A stretch of 64,000 nucleotides of DNA from Marinoscillum sp. 108 (GTDB lineage: Bacteria; Bacteroidota; Bacteroidia; Cytophagales; Cyclobacteriaceae). The notes beneath the pieces are model-generated. The model saw nothing but the letters and a program-made list of their open reading frames with translations, was not told the DNA's origin and searched no databases. Position 1 is the first letter of the stretch. Each line of letters starts with the position of its first letter. A program made the position numbers and the translations under genes. The stretch is from NCBI RefSeq assembly GCF_902506655.1, contig NZ_LR734808.1, forward strand, positions 2,974,501 through 3,038,500. The letters run 5' to 3'. This document shows positions 17,364 to 25,699 of this stretch, piece after piece.

Positions 17364-18551
17364 TTAATTTTTTTCCCAAACCCGATACTGAGCAGAGGCC
17401 TCAAAGATATGATTTAGGATGTTTTTATCCTGTTCGGTTAGTTCTAAATTTCTTCTTTTCATTACCACTTGCGCAGTGATGAAAGCTTTGCGTGGCTGGT
17501 GGGTCACAAAACCTTTTGCTCCGCCCCAGGAGAAAGAAGGGATGATGTTACGCGGGAACCCCTCACCAAAAATGTTGGCCGCTACACCTACTGTAGTGCC
17601 GGTGTTGAATAGGGTGCCAATGGCCGTTTTACTGTGGTCACCCATGATCAACCCACAAAACTGGAGGTCAGTGTGAACGAACCGCCCGGAGGCAAAGTCC
17701 CACATGCGCACAGGATCATAGTTATTTTTGAGGTTGGAGTTGTTGGTGGCAGCTCCCAGATTACACCACTCACCCAGCACGGAGTTGCCAAGAAAGCCGT
17801 CATGCCCTTTATTGCTTCGGCCCCAGAAGACGCTGTTGGAAATTTCACCGCCCATTTTGCACTGGGGTCCGGCGGAGGTATCCCCCCGCAGTTTGCTGCC
17901 CATGGCCACTATGCTGCCTTCCCCCATTCCAAAAGGTCCCCGAATGATAGCCCCTTCCTGTACCTCACTGTTTCGACCCAGGTAAATAGGGCCATTTTCT
18001 GCATTGAGAATAGCCGCTCGGACCTGGGCACCTTCCTCCAGAAAGATATCTGACCCGTAAGTCATGGTATGCGCATCTGTGATGGGCTGGCTCGTTCTTC
18101 CTTTGGTGATGAGTTCAAAATCTTTTCTGATCTCTGCTCCATTGAGCTGAAAGATGTGCCAGGTATAGGAAATCTGGTCATAAGATTCCTCAAAGGAAAC
18201 CGGCTGATAGTCGGTATGTAAAAGGGGATTGTGTTTGCCCCGAGCTGCAAGGGGGTGCTCTCCGTGCCGGAGCACCTGGCCAGGTTTCAATGTTTTGACG
18301 GCTTGTATGAGGGAGTCATCGGGCAAAAGGCCGTTAACAATCCAGAGGGTATTCTCCTCAGCGGTCAGCGTGGTAAATTTCTCTTGAAGATAGGGGAGGG
18401 TTTCAAACCCAAAGGGTGCAGCATCGAGTCTTCTGGCCCATTTTTCAGCGATGGTAAGGATTCCCACGCGCAAATCAGCGATGGGTCGGGTATAGGTAAG
18501 AGGAAGAAGCTGCTGATGGGCTTCCGGGTGCTCAGCAAAAAGTATGCTCAT
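17364..18551 (-). CDS. GlmU-like putative sugar nucleotidyltransferase (left-handed beta-helix)
   Basis: The N-terminal part carries LTYTRPIADLRVG, typical of the Bacteroidota GlmU-related family. The second half is a hexapeptide-repeat left-handed beta-helix (about 185-360, with GSIVAMGSKLRGDTS, GAATNNSNLKNNYDP and GDHSKTAIGTLFNTGT). I start at the ATG at 18551 (MSILFAEH); the frame opens earlier but the extra 16 residues are not family-like. A perfect -7 element lies only 5 bp upstream. Family members are annotated as putative sugar nucleotide transferases; whether this one makes UDP-GlcNAc is unproven. It heads the five-gene run ending in hemC. Confidence 0.85.
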   Translation of the reverse strand: MSILFAEHPEAHQQLLPLTYTRPIADLRVGILTIAEKWARRLDAAPFGFETLPYLQEKFTTLTAEENTLWIVNGLLPDDSLIQAVKTLKPGQVLRHGEHPLAARGKHNPLLHTDYQPVSFEESYDQISYTWHIFQLNGAEIRKDFELITKGRTSQPITDAHTMTYGSDIFLEEGAQVRAAILNAENGPIYLGRNSEVQEGAIIRGPFGMGEGSIVAMGSKLRGDTSAGPQCKMGGEISNSVFWGRSNKGHDGFLGNSVLGEWCNLGAATNNSNLKNNYDPVRMWDFASGRFVHTDLQFCGLIMGDHSKTAIGTLFNTGTTVGVAANIFGEGFPRNIIPSFSWGGAKGFVTHQPRKAFITAQVVMKRRNLELTEQDKNILNHIFEASAQYRVWEKN

Positions 18552-18556
18552 AGGGG

Positions 18557-18564
18557 CAAAAATA
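18557..18564 (-). promoter_or_regulatory. -7 promoter element overlapping the rpmE terminator T-tract
   Basis: TATTTTTG on the minus strand is an exact TAnnTTTG match lying 5 bp before the GlmU-like ATG. A TTTG at 18583-18580 is 15 bp upstream, slightly short for a -33 element. If used, the mRNA would be leaderless. Confidence 0.35.
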
Positions 18565-18596
18565 AAAAAGTCTTCAGGACAAATGCCCGAAGACTT
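18564..18596 (-). terminator. Intrinsic terminator after rpmE
   Basis: On the minus strand AAGTCTTC and GAAGACTT form an 8-bp stem (18589-18596 with 18568-18575), followed by a run of six T residues. It lies 24 bp beyond the L31 stop. Confidence 0.85.
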
Positions 18597-18619
18597 CAAT
18601 TACTTATGTCTATAAGAAA

Positions 18620-18868
18620 TTACTTGCTTTTCTTGTACTTCTTATTGAATTTCTCAACTCTACCGGCAGTATCCAAGAAGATTTTCTTACCTGTGTAAAA
18701 CGGGTGAGAAGCAGAACTAACCTCTATCTTCACCAATGGGTATTCGTTTCCGTCTTCCCATTTGATGGTTTCGTTACTAGTCATTGTAGACCTTGTGATG
18801 AATTTGAATTCACTAGTGGTATCTAAAAAGACTACTTCTTTGTATTCTGGATGGATGTCCTTTTTCAT
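18620..18868 (-). CDS. rpmE2: 50S ribosomal protein L31, type B (zinc-independent)
   Basis: The 82-residue protein begins [14 protein letters not shown] and contains the conserved [15 protein letters not shown] block near the C-terminus. It has no Cys residues, so it is the zinc-free (type B, C-minus) form of L31, which is the usual L31 in many Bacteroidota. The gene is monocistronic, with a strong consensus promoter upstream and an intrinsic terminator downstream, consistent with high expression. Confidence 0.97.
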   Translation of the reverse strand: MKKDIHPEYKEVVFLDTTSEFKFITRSTMTSNETIKWEDGNEYPLVKIEVSSASHPFYTGKKIFLDTAGRVEKFNKKYKKSK

Positions 18869-18902
18869 AATTCTTTTCTGATGCTTTTCTTAAAAAGGAT
18901 TG

Positions 18903-18933
18903 CAAAGATAGAGTAAATTCCACGAGAATCAAA
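18903..18933 (-). promoter_or_regulatory. Consensus Bacteroidota promoter for rpmE2
   Basis: On the minus strand TTTG (18933-18930), a 19-bp spacer and TATCTTTG (18910-18903) match the primary sigma consensus TTTG-N19-TAnnTTTG of Bacteroidota exactly. The predicted start lies about 30 nt before the L31 ATG. This is the best promoter in the window. Confidence 0.75.
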
Positions 18934-18959
18934 AGCTACTTTTTTAATATTTTTACCAC

Positions 18960-20615
18960 GTGAGATATACCATTTCTGTTTTACTAACCCTGAGCATCAG
19001 TTACTTAGGTGCCCAGAGTACCGATATCCCCTTAAATGCACCTGCCTATCACATATTGGACGAGTGGGATGTGAAGGCTGAAAAGAGCGTTTTCACCACA
19101 TTAAAGCCCATTTCGAGGAGATATTTTGCGGAGAGCATTGAAGCAGGAGCCGCGGGGAGTTCCCGTGCGGATGTTTGGGATAAAGCATATCTGGAGCGGG
19201 AGACCAGAGCATATCAAGACAGTGTTGAAGAAAACGAAAAGCCCCTTTTTGGTCGCTTTTTCCAATACCCGGCGGATGTCTTCTCGGTTGGTCAGGAGGA
19301 TTTTGATCTGCATGTAAACCCCGTGATAGTCTTGGGATTGGGGAGAGAGACCGATTCTCGCTTTGATAAGCCGATTTTTGAGAACTATCGTGGACTGGAA
19401 CTCAGAGGGAGAGTCGACAACAAAGTAAGCTTTTACACTTTGCTCACAGAAAACCAGGCCCGGTATCCAAACTATGTACAGCAGGTGACTGACTCTACGC
19501 TGGCGGTACCCTATGAAGGGTTTTGGAAGGCATATAACAATACAGGAGTGGATTTTTTGAGGGCTCAGGCTTATATAGACTTTAATGTATCGAAGCACAT
19601 AAGCGCCCAGTTTGGATACGGAAAGCACTTCATAGGGGATGGTCGCAGATCGCTCATTCTCTCAGATGTGGGCAACAACTATCCATACCTGAGAATTAAC
19701 ACCCGAGTGTGGAAGGTCCAATACACCAATATTTTTGCGCAGCTCATAGGGGAGACCACTGGCGGTACTTATGGGCTGGATGGGATTGGCTCTTTTTCGA
19801 AAAAACACCTGGCCAGCCACCATCTGAGCATCAATGCCGCACCCAACCTCACGGTGGGACTTTTCGAGTCGGTCATTTATGGGGACTCATCCGGCACACT
19901 AAAATTAGACTATCTAAACCCGCTCATATTCTACAGGGCTCTGGAACAGCAGGATGGTAGCTCAGACAATGTGCTATTGGGGCTGGATTTTAAATGGAAC
20001 CTTTGGCAGTGCATCTCATTGTATGGCCAGCTTGTGGTGGACGAACTCATCCTTGGTGAAGCTTTCAGCAAAAGTGGCTGGTGGGGCAACAAGCAGGGTT
20101 TTCAACTTGGGGCCAAGTATTTTGATGTTTTTGGGATAGAAGACCTCAATGGGCAGGTGGAGCTCAACCGTGTGAGGCCGTATGTATATGGTCACGAGAC
20201 CAACTTTACTTCGTACAGTCATTATAACATGGCTCTGGCGCATCCCTTGGGCGCCAATTTTCAGGAGGTGTTATTCTCTCTGAACTTTCGCCCTTTGCCA
20301 AAACTTAAAGTGCAGGGAGACCTGCTCACTGCGCGGTATGGCGATGATCAGGGAAACCTGAATTATGGAAGAGATGTCCTGAAGACTTACCTCCCTGCCA
20401 GCAGACCGGGTGATTATGACAACCAGATGTACCAGGGCGTAGATACCAGACTATTAATGGGGCAGGCCAAAGTTTCGTACCAGATCTATCACAACATGCT
20501 GTTGGACCTGGACCTTATCTGGCGCAGAGAGACTTCAGATATGGATAAGCAGGAGACTACCATAGTGGCCACCACCTTTAGGTGGAATTTCCCGTCTAGA
20601 AGTTACCTTTTCTAA
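18960..20615 (+). CDS. Wzi/RemB-like outer-membrane beta-barrel protein
   Basis: The 551-residue product starts at a GTG; only this start gives the full signal peptide RYTISVLLTLSISYLGAQ. The body is strand-rich with features of the capsule-assembly Wzi family, which in gliding Bacteroidota includes RemB: SVGQEDFDLHVNPV, ENYRGLELRGRVDNKVSFYT, QFGYGKHFIGDGRRSLILSD, and a late block SYSHYNMALAHPLGANFQEV. It ends with an aromatic RSYLF, typical of outer-membrane barrels. Wzi helps attach capsule to the surface; RemB supports motility. It is translationally coupled (TAATG) to the ABC exporter downstream, which suggests a shared envelope-polysaccharide or lipid export job, but this is inference. 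Confidence 0.8.
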   Translation: MRYTISVLLTLSISYLGAQSTDIPLNAPAYHILDEWDVKAEKSVFTTLKPISRRYFAESIEAGAAGSSRADVWDKAYLERETRAYQDSVEENEKPLFGRFFQYPADVFSVGQEDFDLHVNPVIVLGLGRETDSRFDKPIFENYRGLELRGRVDNKVSFYTLLTENQARYPNYVQQVTDSTLAVPYEGFWKAYNNTGVDFLRAQAYIDFNVSKHISAQFGYGKHFIGDGRRSLILSDVGNNYPYLRINTRVWKVQYTNIFAQLIGETTGGTYGLDGIGSFSKKHLASHHLSINAAPNLTVGLFESVIYGDSSGTLKLDYLNPLIFYRALEQQDGSSDNVLLGLDFKWNLWQCISLYGQLVVDELILGEAFSKSGWWGNKQGFQLGAKYFDVFGIEDLNGQVELNRVRPYVYGHETNFTSYSHYNMALAHPLGANFQEVLFSLNFRPLPKLKVQGDLLTARYGDDQGNLNYGRDVLKTYLPASRPGDYDNQMYQGVDTRLLMGQAKVSYQIYHNMLLDLDLIWRRETSDMDKQETTIVATTFRWNFPSRSYLF

Positions 20616-22438
20616 TGCGTATTTTCTGGAGAATACTGGGTTATGCGCGTCCGTTGGGGCTGGTGGTACCGCAATATCTGGTGCTGATCTCACTGGCTAC
20701 GGTATTCAGTGTGATCAACCTCACCGCGCTCATTCCTTTATTGCAGGTTCTTTTTAACGAAGTGGAGAGCGGCCAGATGGTGGTCCAGCCATCGTTTTCC
20801 TGGACCATTGGTTACCTCAAAAATCTATTCTATTATCACCTCCATGAAACTGTAGCCACCAGTGGCAGGTTTTCAGCTCTTTATTACATTTGTTTACTCA
20901 TGGTGGCTTCGGTATTGCTGGCCAACCTTTTTCGGTACCTGTCCCAACTTATTCTGGCCAGGGTGAGAGTAAGGGTGATTCAAAACCTGAGAAATGCAGC
21001 CTTTTTGGCCATCACCAATTCGGATGTGGGCTTTTTCTCGTCACGAAAAAAAGGAGATCTTATTTCAAGGGTTAGTTCGGATGTGCAGGAGGTGGAGCAG
21101 TCTGCGGTCAGCGCACTCAAAATCATGGTCAAAGAGCCCTTCCTCATCATTGGCTATTTCGCAGTACTTTTTACTATTTCAGCCGAACTTACCCTATATA
21201 CCCTCACACTGGTGCCTCTGGCCGGAATGGCCGTATCGGTAGTCGCCCGTAGAATTCGCAAATGGGCCAGGCAAACGCAGGAGTCTTTGGGTCAGATGAA
21301 TAGTACGCTGGACGAAACCATCACCGGAATTAGAATTATTAAGGCGCTTGCTGTCCAGTCATACATCCGCCAACGATTTGTCAAAGAAGTGAAAGCATAT
21401 GCAGCCCAGTCTTTCAATATCTCTAAGAAGGCTAACCTGGCCTCTCCCATATCAGAGGTGATGGGCGTAGCAGTGCTCAGTGTGGTGTTGATCATCGGGG
21501 GAAAGATGGTGCTTTCACCTGTACCGGAGTTGAGCCCTGCAGAGTTCATTGGGTTTTTGGTTATTTTCTCACAAGTGCTTGTTCCTGCAAAAGCCATTTC
21601 GGTTGTTTTCAGTGAGATCAACAGAGGCATTATTTCAGCAAGCCGTGTCTTTGATCTGGTGGATAGTCGTCCGGAGATTATAGAATCCAATGACACCCGC
21701 CCGATCCTCACGCTCGATCGTGACATTGTTTTTGAGGGCGTGAGTTTTGCTTATGAAGAGCAAGAAGTCATTACACAGCTAAACATGACCATCCCAAAAG
21801 GCAAAATCGTTGCATTGGTGGGCCCTTCAGGCGGAGGTAAATCCACCATAGCGGATCTTTTGTGCCGGTTTTATGACCCTACTCATGGCAGTATCACAGT
21901 AGATGGCGTGGACCTGAGATCACTTGCACTGAACCAGTGGAGAGGATTAATCGGGCTGGTTTCACAACAGCCGCTTCTTTTCCATGACACCATTGCCAAT
22001 AACATCACGTTTGGTCGGAAGGAAGTCTCCTTCGCCCAAATCCAAAAAGCTGCGAAAGCTGCCAACGCAGATGCATTTATTGAAAAACTCCCACAGGGGT
22101 ATGAGACCATCATAGGAGAAATGGGCAATAAGCTCTCGGGTGGAGAAAGACAGCGGCTGACCATAGCCCGGGCCATCCTGCAAGACCCACCGATACTTAT
22201 TTTGGATGAAGCCACCTCATCATTGGATGCCCAATCTGAAGAGCAGGTGCAGCAAGCTTTGTTTACGTTGATGAAAGATCGTACCACGCTGGTGATTGCT
22301 CATAGACTAAGCACCATTCAACATGCTGACGAGATTCTCGTTATTAACAAAGGGCGGATCACGGAACGAGGAACTCATGATCAGTTGAGGGCGACATCCG
22401 GTCTATACCAACAACTCACCCAACTGCAGTCTTTTTGA
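20615..22438 (+). CDS. MsbA-like ABC exporter (fused permease and ATPase)
   Basis: This is a 607-residue ABC half-transporter. Six transmembrane helices occupy about residues 15-330. The nucleotide-binding domain (about 350-600) has Walker A GPSGGGKST, Q-loop VSQQPLLF, signature LSGGERQR, Walker B LILDEATSSLD and switch His in IAHRLST. The arrangement is that of lipid A/lipid or peptide exporters such as MsbA. The substrate is not determinable. It starts inside the stop codon of the Wzi-like gene, so the two are co-translated. Confidence 0.92.
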   Translation: MRIFWRILGYARPLGLVVPQYLVLISLATVFSVINLTALIPLLQVLFNEVESGQMVVQPSFSWTIGYLKNLFYYHLHETVATSGRFSALYYICLLMVASVLLANLFRYLSQLILARVRVRVIQNLRNAAFLAITNSDVGFFSSRKKGDLISRVSSDVQEVEQSAVSALKIMVKEPFLIIGYFAVLFTISAELTLYTLTLVPLAGMAVSVVARRIRKWARQTQESLGQMNSTLDETITGIRIIKALAVQSYIRQRFVKEVKAYAAQSFNISKKANLASPISEVMGVAVLSVVLIIGGKMVLSPVPELSPAEFIGFLVIFSQVLVPAKAISVVFSEINRGIISASRVFDLVDSRPEIIESNDTRPILTLDRDIVFEGVSFAYEEQEVITQLNMTIPKGKIVALVGPSGGGKSTIADLLCRFYDPTHGSITVDGVDLRSLALNQWRGLIGLVSQQPLLFHDTIANNITFGRKEVSFAQIQKAAKAANADAFIEKLPQGYETIIGEMGNKLSGGERQRLTIARAILQDPPILILDEATSSLDAQSEEQVQQALFTLMKDRTTLVIAHRLSTIQHADEILVINKGRITERGTHDQLRATSGLYQQLTQLQSF

Positions 22439-22511
22439 CCCATTTCAACGAATTGACCGTGGGGGGTAACGGATTATTTATCTAATTTTCAGGTACACTC
22501 TAAGAAACCAG

Positions 22512-22880
22512 ATGAGAAAGTTCAAGTTGTTTTTTTACCCCGTCTATTTGATCGCCATTTTTTTGGTGCTTTACTTCAGTATGGACATCCTGGCCCATAT
22601 GGATAATTATAAGGAAAAGATTGATATGACTTTTGCCCTTAGAAAACTTCCGGTCTACCTGATGAGCGCATTTATCCTACTGGGGGTATTGATGCTTGTG
22701 GAACTGATTGCTGAAAATGTGCAGATACTAGACCTGAAAAGCAGGGTGAAAAAAGCCGAAGAAGAGGTGTTGAAATACAAGGCTAAACTGTATGATCAAT
22801 CACAGGAAGCGGGTGATGACGAAGAAGAAAGTGAGTCATTCAAAATAGACCTGGGTGATGACGATGATGATGATGTCTGA
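22512..22880 (+). CDS. Small two-helix membrane protein with acidic tail
   Basis: The 122-residue protein has two predicted transmembrane helices (about 5-25 and 50-68). A coiled-coil-like segment follows (about 72-98), and then a very acidic C-terminus with six consecutive Asp residues before the last Val. A conserved-looking link is MLVELIAENVQILDLKSRVKKAE. I recognise no family. It lies 74 bp after the exporter and 65 bp before yifB, on the same strand. A role in membrane organisation is possible but not supported beyond topology. Confidence 0.65.
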   Translation: MRKFKLFFYPVYLIAIFLVLYFSMDILAHMDNYKEKIDMTFALRKLPVYLMSAFILLGVLMLVELIAENVQILDLKSRVKKAEEEVLKYKAKLYDQSQEAGDDEEESESFKIDLGDDDDDDV

Positions 22881-22944
22881 TTTGAATCATTAAAAAGGAA
22901 AGTGCCTCTTGCACAGTTAATCGAGAATACGGTATATTAGAACC

Positions 22945-24483
22945 ATGCTCGCAAAGACGTATGGAAGTGCCGTATATGGCGTCAATGCCTACACCATTAC
23001 TATAGAAGTGAACGTTGGACAGGGAACCCGATTTTATATGGTGGGTCTCCCGGACTCTGCCGTGAAGGAGAGTGAACAACGTGTAGAATCCTCCATCAAA
23101 TACCATGGCTATCGCATGCCCCGTCAAAAGGTGGTGGTGAACCTGGCTCCTGCGGATATCAAAAAAGAGGGTTCCGCTTATGATCTGCCTATTGCGCTGG
23201 GAATTTTACAGGGTTCGGAGCAGGTCACCTTCCCCGATCTGGAAAAGTACGTGATCATGGGAGAGCTATCACTGGATGGTATGCTTCGTCCCATCAAAGG
23301 GGCGCTTCCCATTGCCATTGAGGCTCGAAAAAAAGGATTCAAGGGATTTATTTTACCCAAAGAAAATGCTTCTGAGGCGGCCATCGTGGACGACATAGAG
23401 GTAATAGGTGTTGAGACCATCAAGGAAGCCATTGAGCACCTGGATGGCACCGCGCCAATAGAGCCACTGCATCATGACACCCGCGACGTTTTCTTTTATG
23501 ACCTGGATCAGGTGGATGCAGACTTTGCAGACGTGCAAGGTCAGGAAAACATCAAGCGGGCCATGGAAATAGCGGCTGCCGGAGGACACAATGTCATCAT
23601 GATCGGGCCTCCCGGCGCAGGCAAGACCATGCTGGCGAAAAGACTCTCCTCCATTTTGCCGCCTTTGTCGCTACATGAAGCCCTGGAGACCACCAAGATT
23701 CATTCTGTAGCCGGAAAGCTGGGTGGCAATGGCAAGCTGATTGCCAATCGACCCTTTCGCTCACCTCACCACACCATTTCTGATGTGGCACTGGTAGGCG
23801 GTGGAGGTATTCCGCAGCCAGGGGAGATTTCTCTGGCCAATAATGGCGTACTTTTTCTCGATGAACTTCCCGAATTTAAAAGAACCGCACTCGAGGTGAT
23901 GCGTCAGCCGCTGGAAGAGCGACGGGTGACCATTTCCAGAGCCAAGATTTCCATTGACTACCCGGCCAACTTCATGCTGGTGGCCAGTATGAATCCATGC
24001 CCATGCGGGTATTATAATCATCCGGAAAAAGAATGTGTGTGTGGACCAGGTGTGGTGCAGCGCTATCTCAATAAGGTAAGCGGACCCCTGCTGGATCGCA
24101 TCGACCTGCATGTGGAGGTCACTCCGGTTTCTTTTGATCAAATGACCGCCGACCGAAAAGCGGAATCCAGCCTGGAGATCAGGGCCCGGGTGATCAGGGC
24201 TCGAGAGATTCAAAAAGACAGATTTAAGGACTCGCCAGAAGTTTTCAACAATGCCATGATGGGCTCCAGCACCACCAAGGAGCTTTGCAAAATCAATGAG
24301 GGCGGAAAAGTGCTGCTGAAAACGGCGATGGAGAAACTCGGGCTCTCCGCCCGGGCCTATGACCGGATTCTGAAAGTGTCCCGAACCATTGCCGACCTGG
24401 CAGCCAGCGAAGACATCAAGATAGAGCACCTGGCAGAAGCCATTCAGTACCGCAGCCTGGACCGGGAGGGTTGGGCCGGGTAG
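22945..24483 (+). CDS. YifB/ComM-family Mg-chelatase-like AAA+ ATPase
   Basis: This 512-residue protein has an N-terminal ribosomal-S5-like fold domain (about 1-170, with GLPDSAVKESEQRV and RQKVVVNLAPADIKKEG) and a Mg-chelatase-type AAA+ core. The core has Walker A GPPGAGKTMLAKRL and Walker B GVLFLDELPEF. A zinc-like cluster NPCPCGYYNHPEKECVCG follows, then a C-terminal Mg-chelatase domain (RAYDRILKVSRTIADLA). ComM in naturally transformable bacteria is a branch-migration helicase in DNA uptake. The widely conserved YifB form in Bacteroidota is less well studied. Length is normal. Confidence 0.93.
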   Translation: MLAKTYGSAVYGVNAYTITIEVNVGQGTRFYMVGLPDSAVKESEQRVESSIKYHGYRMPRQKVVVNLAPADIKKEGSAYDLPIALGILQGSEQVTFPDLEKYVIMGELSLDGMLRPIKGALPIAIEARKKGFKGFILPKENASEAAIVDDIEVIGVETIKEAIEHLDGTAPIEPLHHDTRDVFFYDLDQVDADFADVQGQENIKRAMEIAAAGGHNVIMIGPPGAGKTMLAKRLSSILPPLSLHEALETTKIHSVAGKLGGNGKLIANRPFRSPHHTISDVALVGGGGIPQPGEISLANNGVLFLDELPEFKRTALEVMRQPLEERRVTISRAKISIDYPANFMLVASMNPCPCGYYNHPEKECVCGPGVVQRYLNKVSGPLLDRIDLHVEVTPVSFDQMTADRKAESSLEIRARVIRAREIQKDRFKDSPEVFNNAMMGSSTTKELCKINEGGKVLLKTAMEKLGLSARAYDRILKVSRTIADLAASEDIKIEHLAEAIQYRSLDREGWAG

Positions 24484-24573
24484 AGCAGGTTATTTTTTAT
24501 GGAGCTTGTCCATTCCTCACTTCCTCATTCGTCTTAAGGTCAGAAATCATAGAAACCTTAAAATTTGAATGAC

Positions 24574-24900
24574 ATGAAAAAGTTCTTAGTAATCTATCAC
24601 GCATCGGCTGAAGCAATGGCTGCAATGTCACAGGCGACACCCGAGCAAAGAGGGGAAGCGATGAAACCCTGGATGGCCTGGAAAGAAGCCCTGGGAGATA
24701 AAATGCTCGACCTGGGGGCACCCCTTTCAGGGGGAGTGAAAATCAAGCCTAATGGATCAACAGAGGCTTCAAAAAAGGAAGTGACGGGCTATTCCATGAT
24801 TCAGGCAAAGGACCTGGCGGCGGCTCAATTGCTTTTGGCGGGACACCCGCACCTGCAGAGTGGTTGCGACATTGAGCTCCACGAAGCAATGGCTATGTAA
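24574..24900 (+). CDS. YCII-related domain protein
   Basis: The product is about 108 residues from the ATG at 24574. The frame also has a TTG at 24565, which I reject because MKKFLVIYHAS is the standard family start. YCII-like (dimeric alpha-beta barrel) features are the N-terminal strand KKFLVIYHA, the short helix GEAMKPWMAW, and GYSMIQAKDLAAAQLLLAGHPHL near the end. The His in GHPHL is the conserved position. The family includes small enzymes and domains of uncertain function; some are fused to sigma factors. It ends before a strong bidirectional terminator. Confidence 0.82.
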   Translation: MKKFLVIYHASAEAMAAMSQATPEQRGEAMKPWMAWKEALGDKMLDLGAPLSGGVKIKPNGSTEASKKEVTGYSMIQAKDLAAAQLLLAGHPHLQSGCDIELHEAMAM

Positions 24901-24908
24901 ACAACCAG

Positions 24909-24944
24909 AAAACAGTCCATGGCATTGATCCCGTGGACTGTTTT
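24909..24944. terminator. Bidirectional intrinsic terminator
   Basis: A 14-bp near-perfect stem (24909-24922 with 24931-24944, one G-U pair) has an 8-nt loop and is flanked by A4 on the left and T4 on the right. It separates the YCII gene from the convergent membrane protein, whose stop codon overlaps its right arm. Confidence 0.88.
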
Positions 24945-25584
24945 AACTCTGCGTCTGATAGTTTTTCACCCCTTTGTAAAACAGCCAGTACATCGCCAGC
25001 ATCAAAAAGTGGGCAATATCATCGCGCGTAAACCACGATGGGTGGATATCCAGGCCAGCCACTTTCACACCTGCCATCACAAAAAGAAAGGCCATTCCCT
25101 GTAGAAAATACTTATAGTTCGTTGCACCGGCTTTCATGCGCTGATAGGAAAGTACTCCCACAAAGACAAAAAATCCGGCGGTATGCACCATTACCCATTT
25201 GAATGAAAAGTCCAGGATCAGCAGGATCAATGTGGCGAAAAACTTGCTACGGATAACGTTGATGAGCATTTGCCTTTTTTTGCTATCAGAGACATCCAAA
25301 GTCATGGCATACTCCGCCGCTACCCCTCCCAAAATGGCGATTGACCATCCTGGGATTTTACCGGGCATGTCCACATATTCAAAGAGCAGGTGAGAAAACC
25401 CACCGAAAACAAGCGAAATCGAATAGGCCAGGAAAAACCACGACCAGTATTTTTTGAAGGGCTCTTCTGATCCCTTGAGGCGGGTATAAAGTATTCCGCA
25501 AAGGGAAGCCAGAACCCAATTCATTAGCGTGCTGAGCGGCTCCAGGAGCGTGAGACCAAAGAGCTCAAATGTGACCTTTTCCAA
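24943..25584 (-). CDS. Seven-helix membrane protein, unknown function (possible CREST-like)
   Basis: The 213-residue protein has about seven hydrophobic helices: 12-32, 48-70, 78-95, 112-128, 132-145, 160-175 and 189-205. It has conserved-looking polar residues in helices: GGFSHLLFEY in the second and RDDIAHFLMLAMYWLFY in the last. Small 7TM proteins with Ser/Asp/His in these places include the CREST hydrolase superfamily (alkaline ceramidase, hemolysin III/PAQR). The match is loose; a DUF6962-type assignment is another possibility. It is divergent from the ceramidase-fold gene, 115 bp apart, and ends at the bidirectional terminator. Confidence 0.6.
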   Translation of the reverse strand: MEKVTFELFGLTLLEPLSTLMNWVLASLCGILYTRLKGSEEPFKKYWSWFFLAYSISLVFGGFSHLLFEYVDMPGKIPGWSIAILGGVAAEYAMTLDVSDSKKRQMLINVIRSKFFATLILLILDFSFKWVMVHTAGFFVFVGVLSYQRMKAGATNYKYFLQGMAFLFVMAGVKVAGLDIHPSWFTRDDIAHFLMLAMYWLFYKGVKNYQTQS

Positions 25585-25699
25585 TAGCTTTTATTGTTGG
25601 TGAGAAATTGGTTAAAACGTTTGGAGAGGCGAAACTAAATAAGTTAGTCCTAAGATATTCCTTAAATTGGCCATTACTTCCTGAAGCTAATATTGGTTC

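Noticed and set aside
22909-22938. Escherichia coli-like promoter TTGCAC, 18-bp spacer, TATATT before yifB
   Set aside because: The primary sigma factor of Bacteroidota uses TTTG / TAnnTTTG, so this match to a different consensus is likely chance; no TAnnTTTG is present there.
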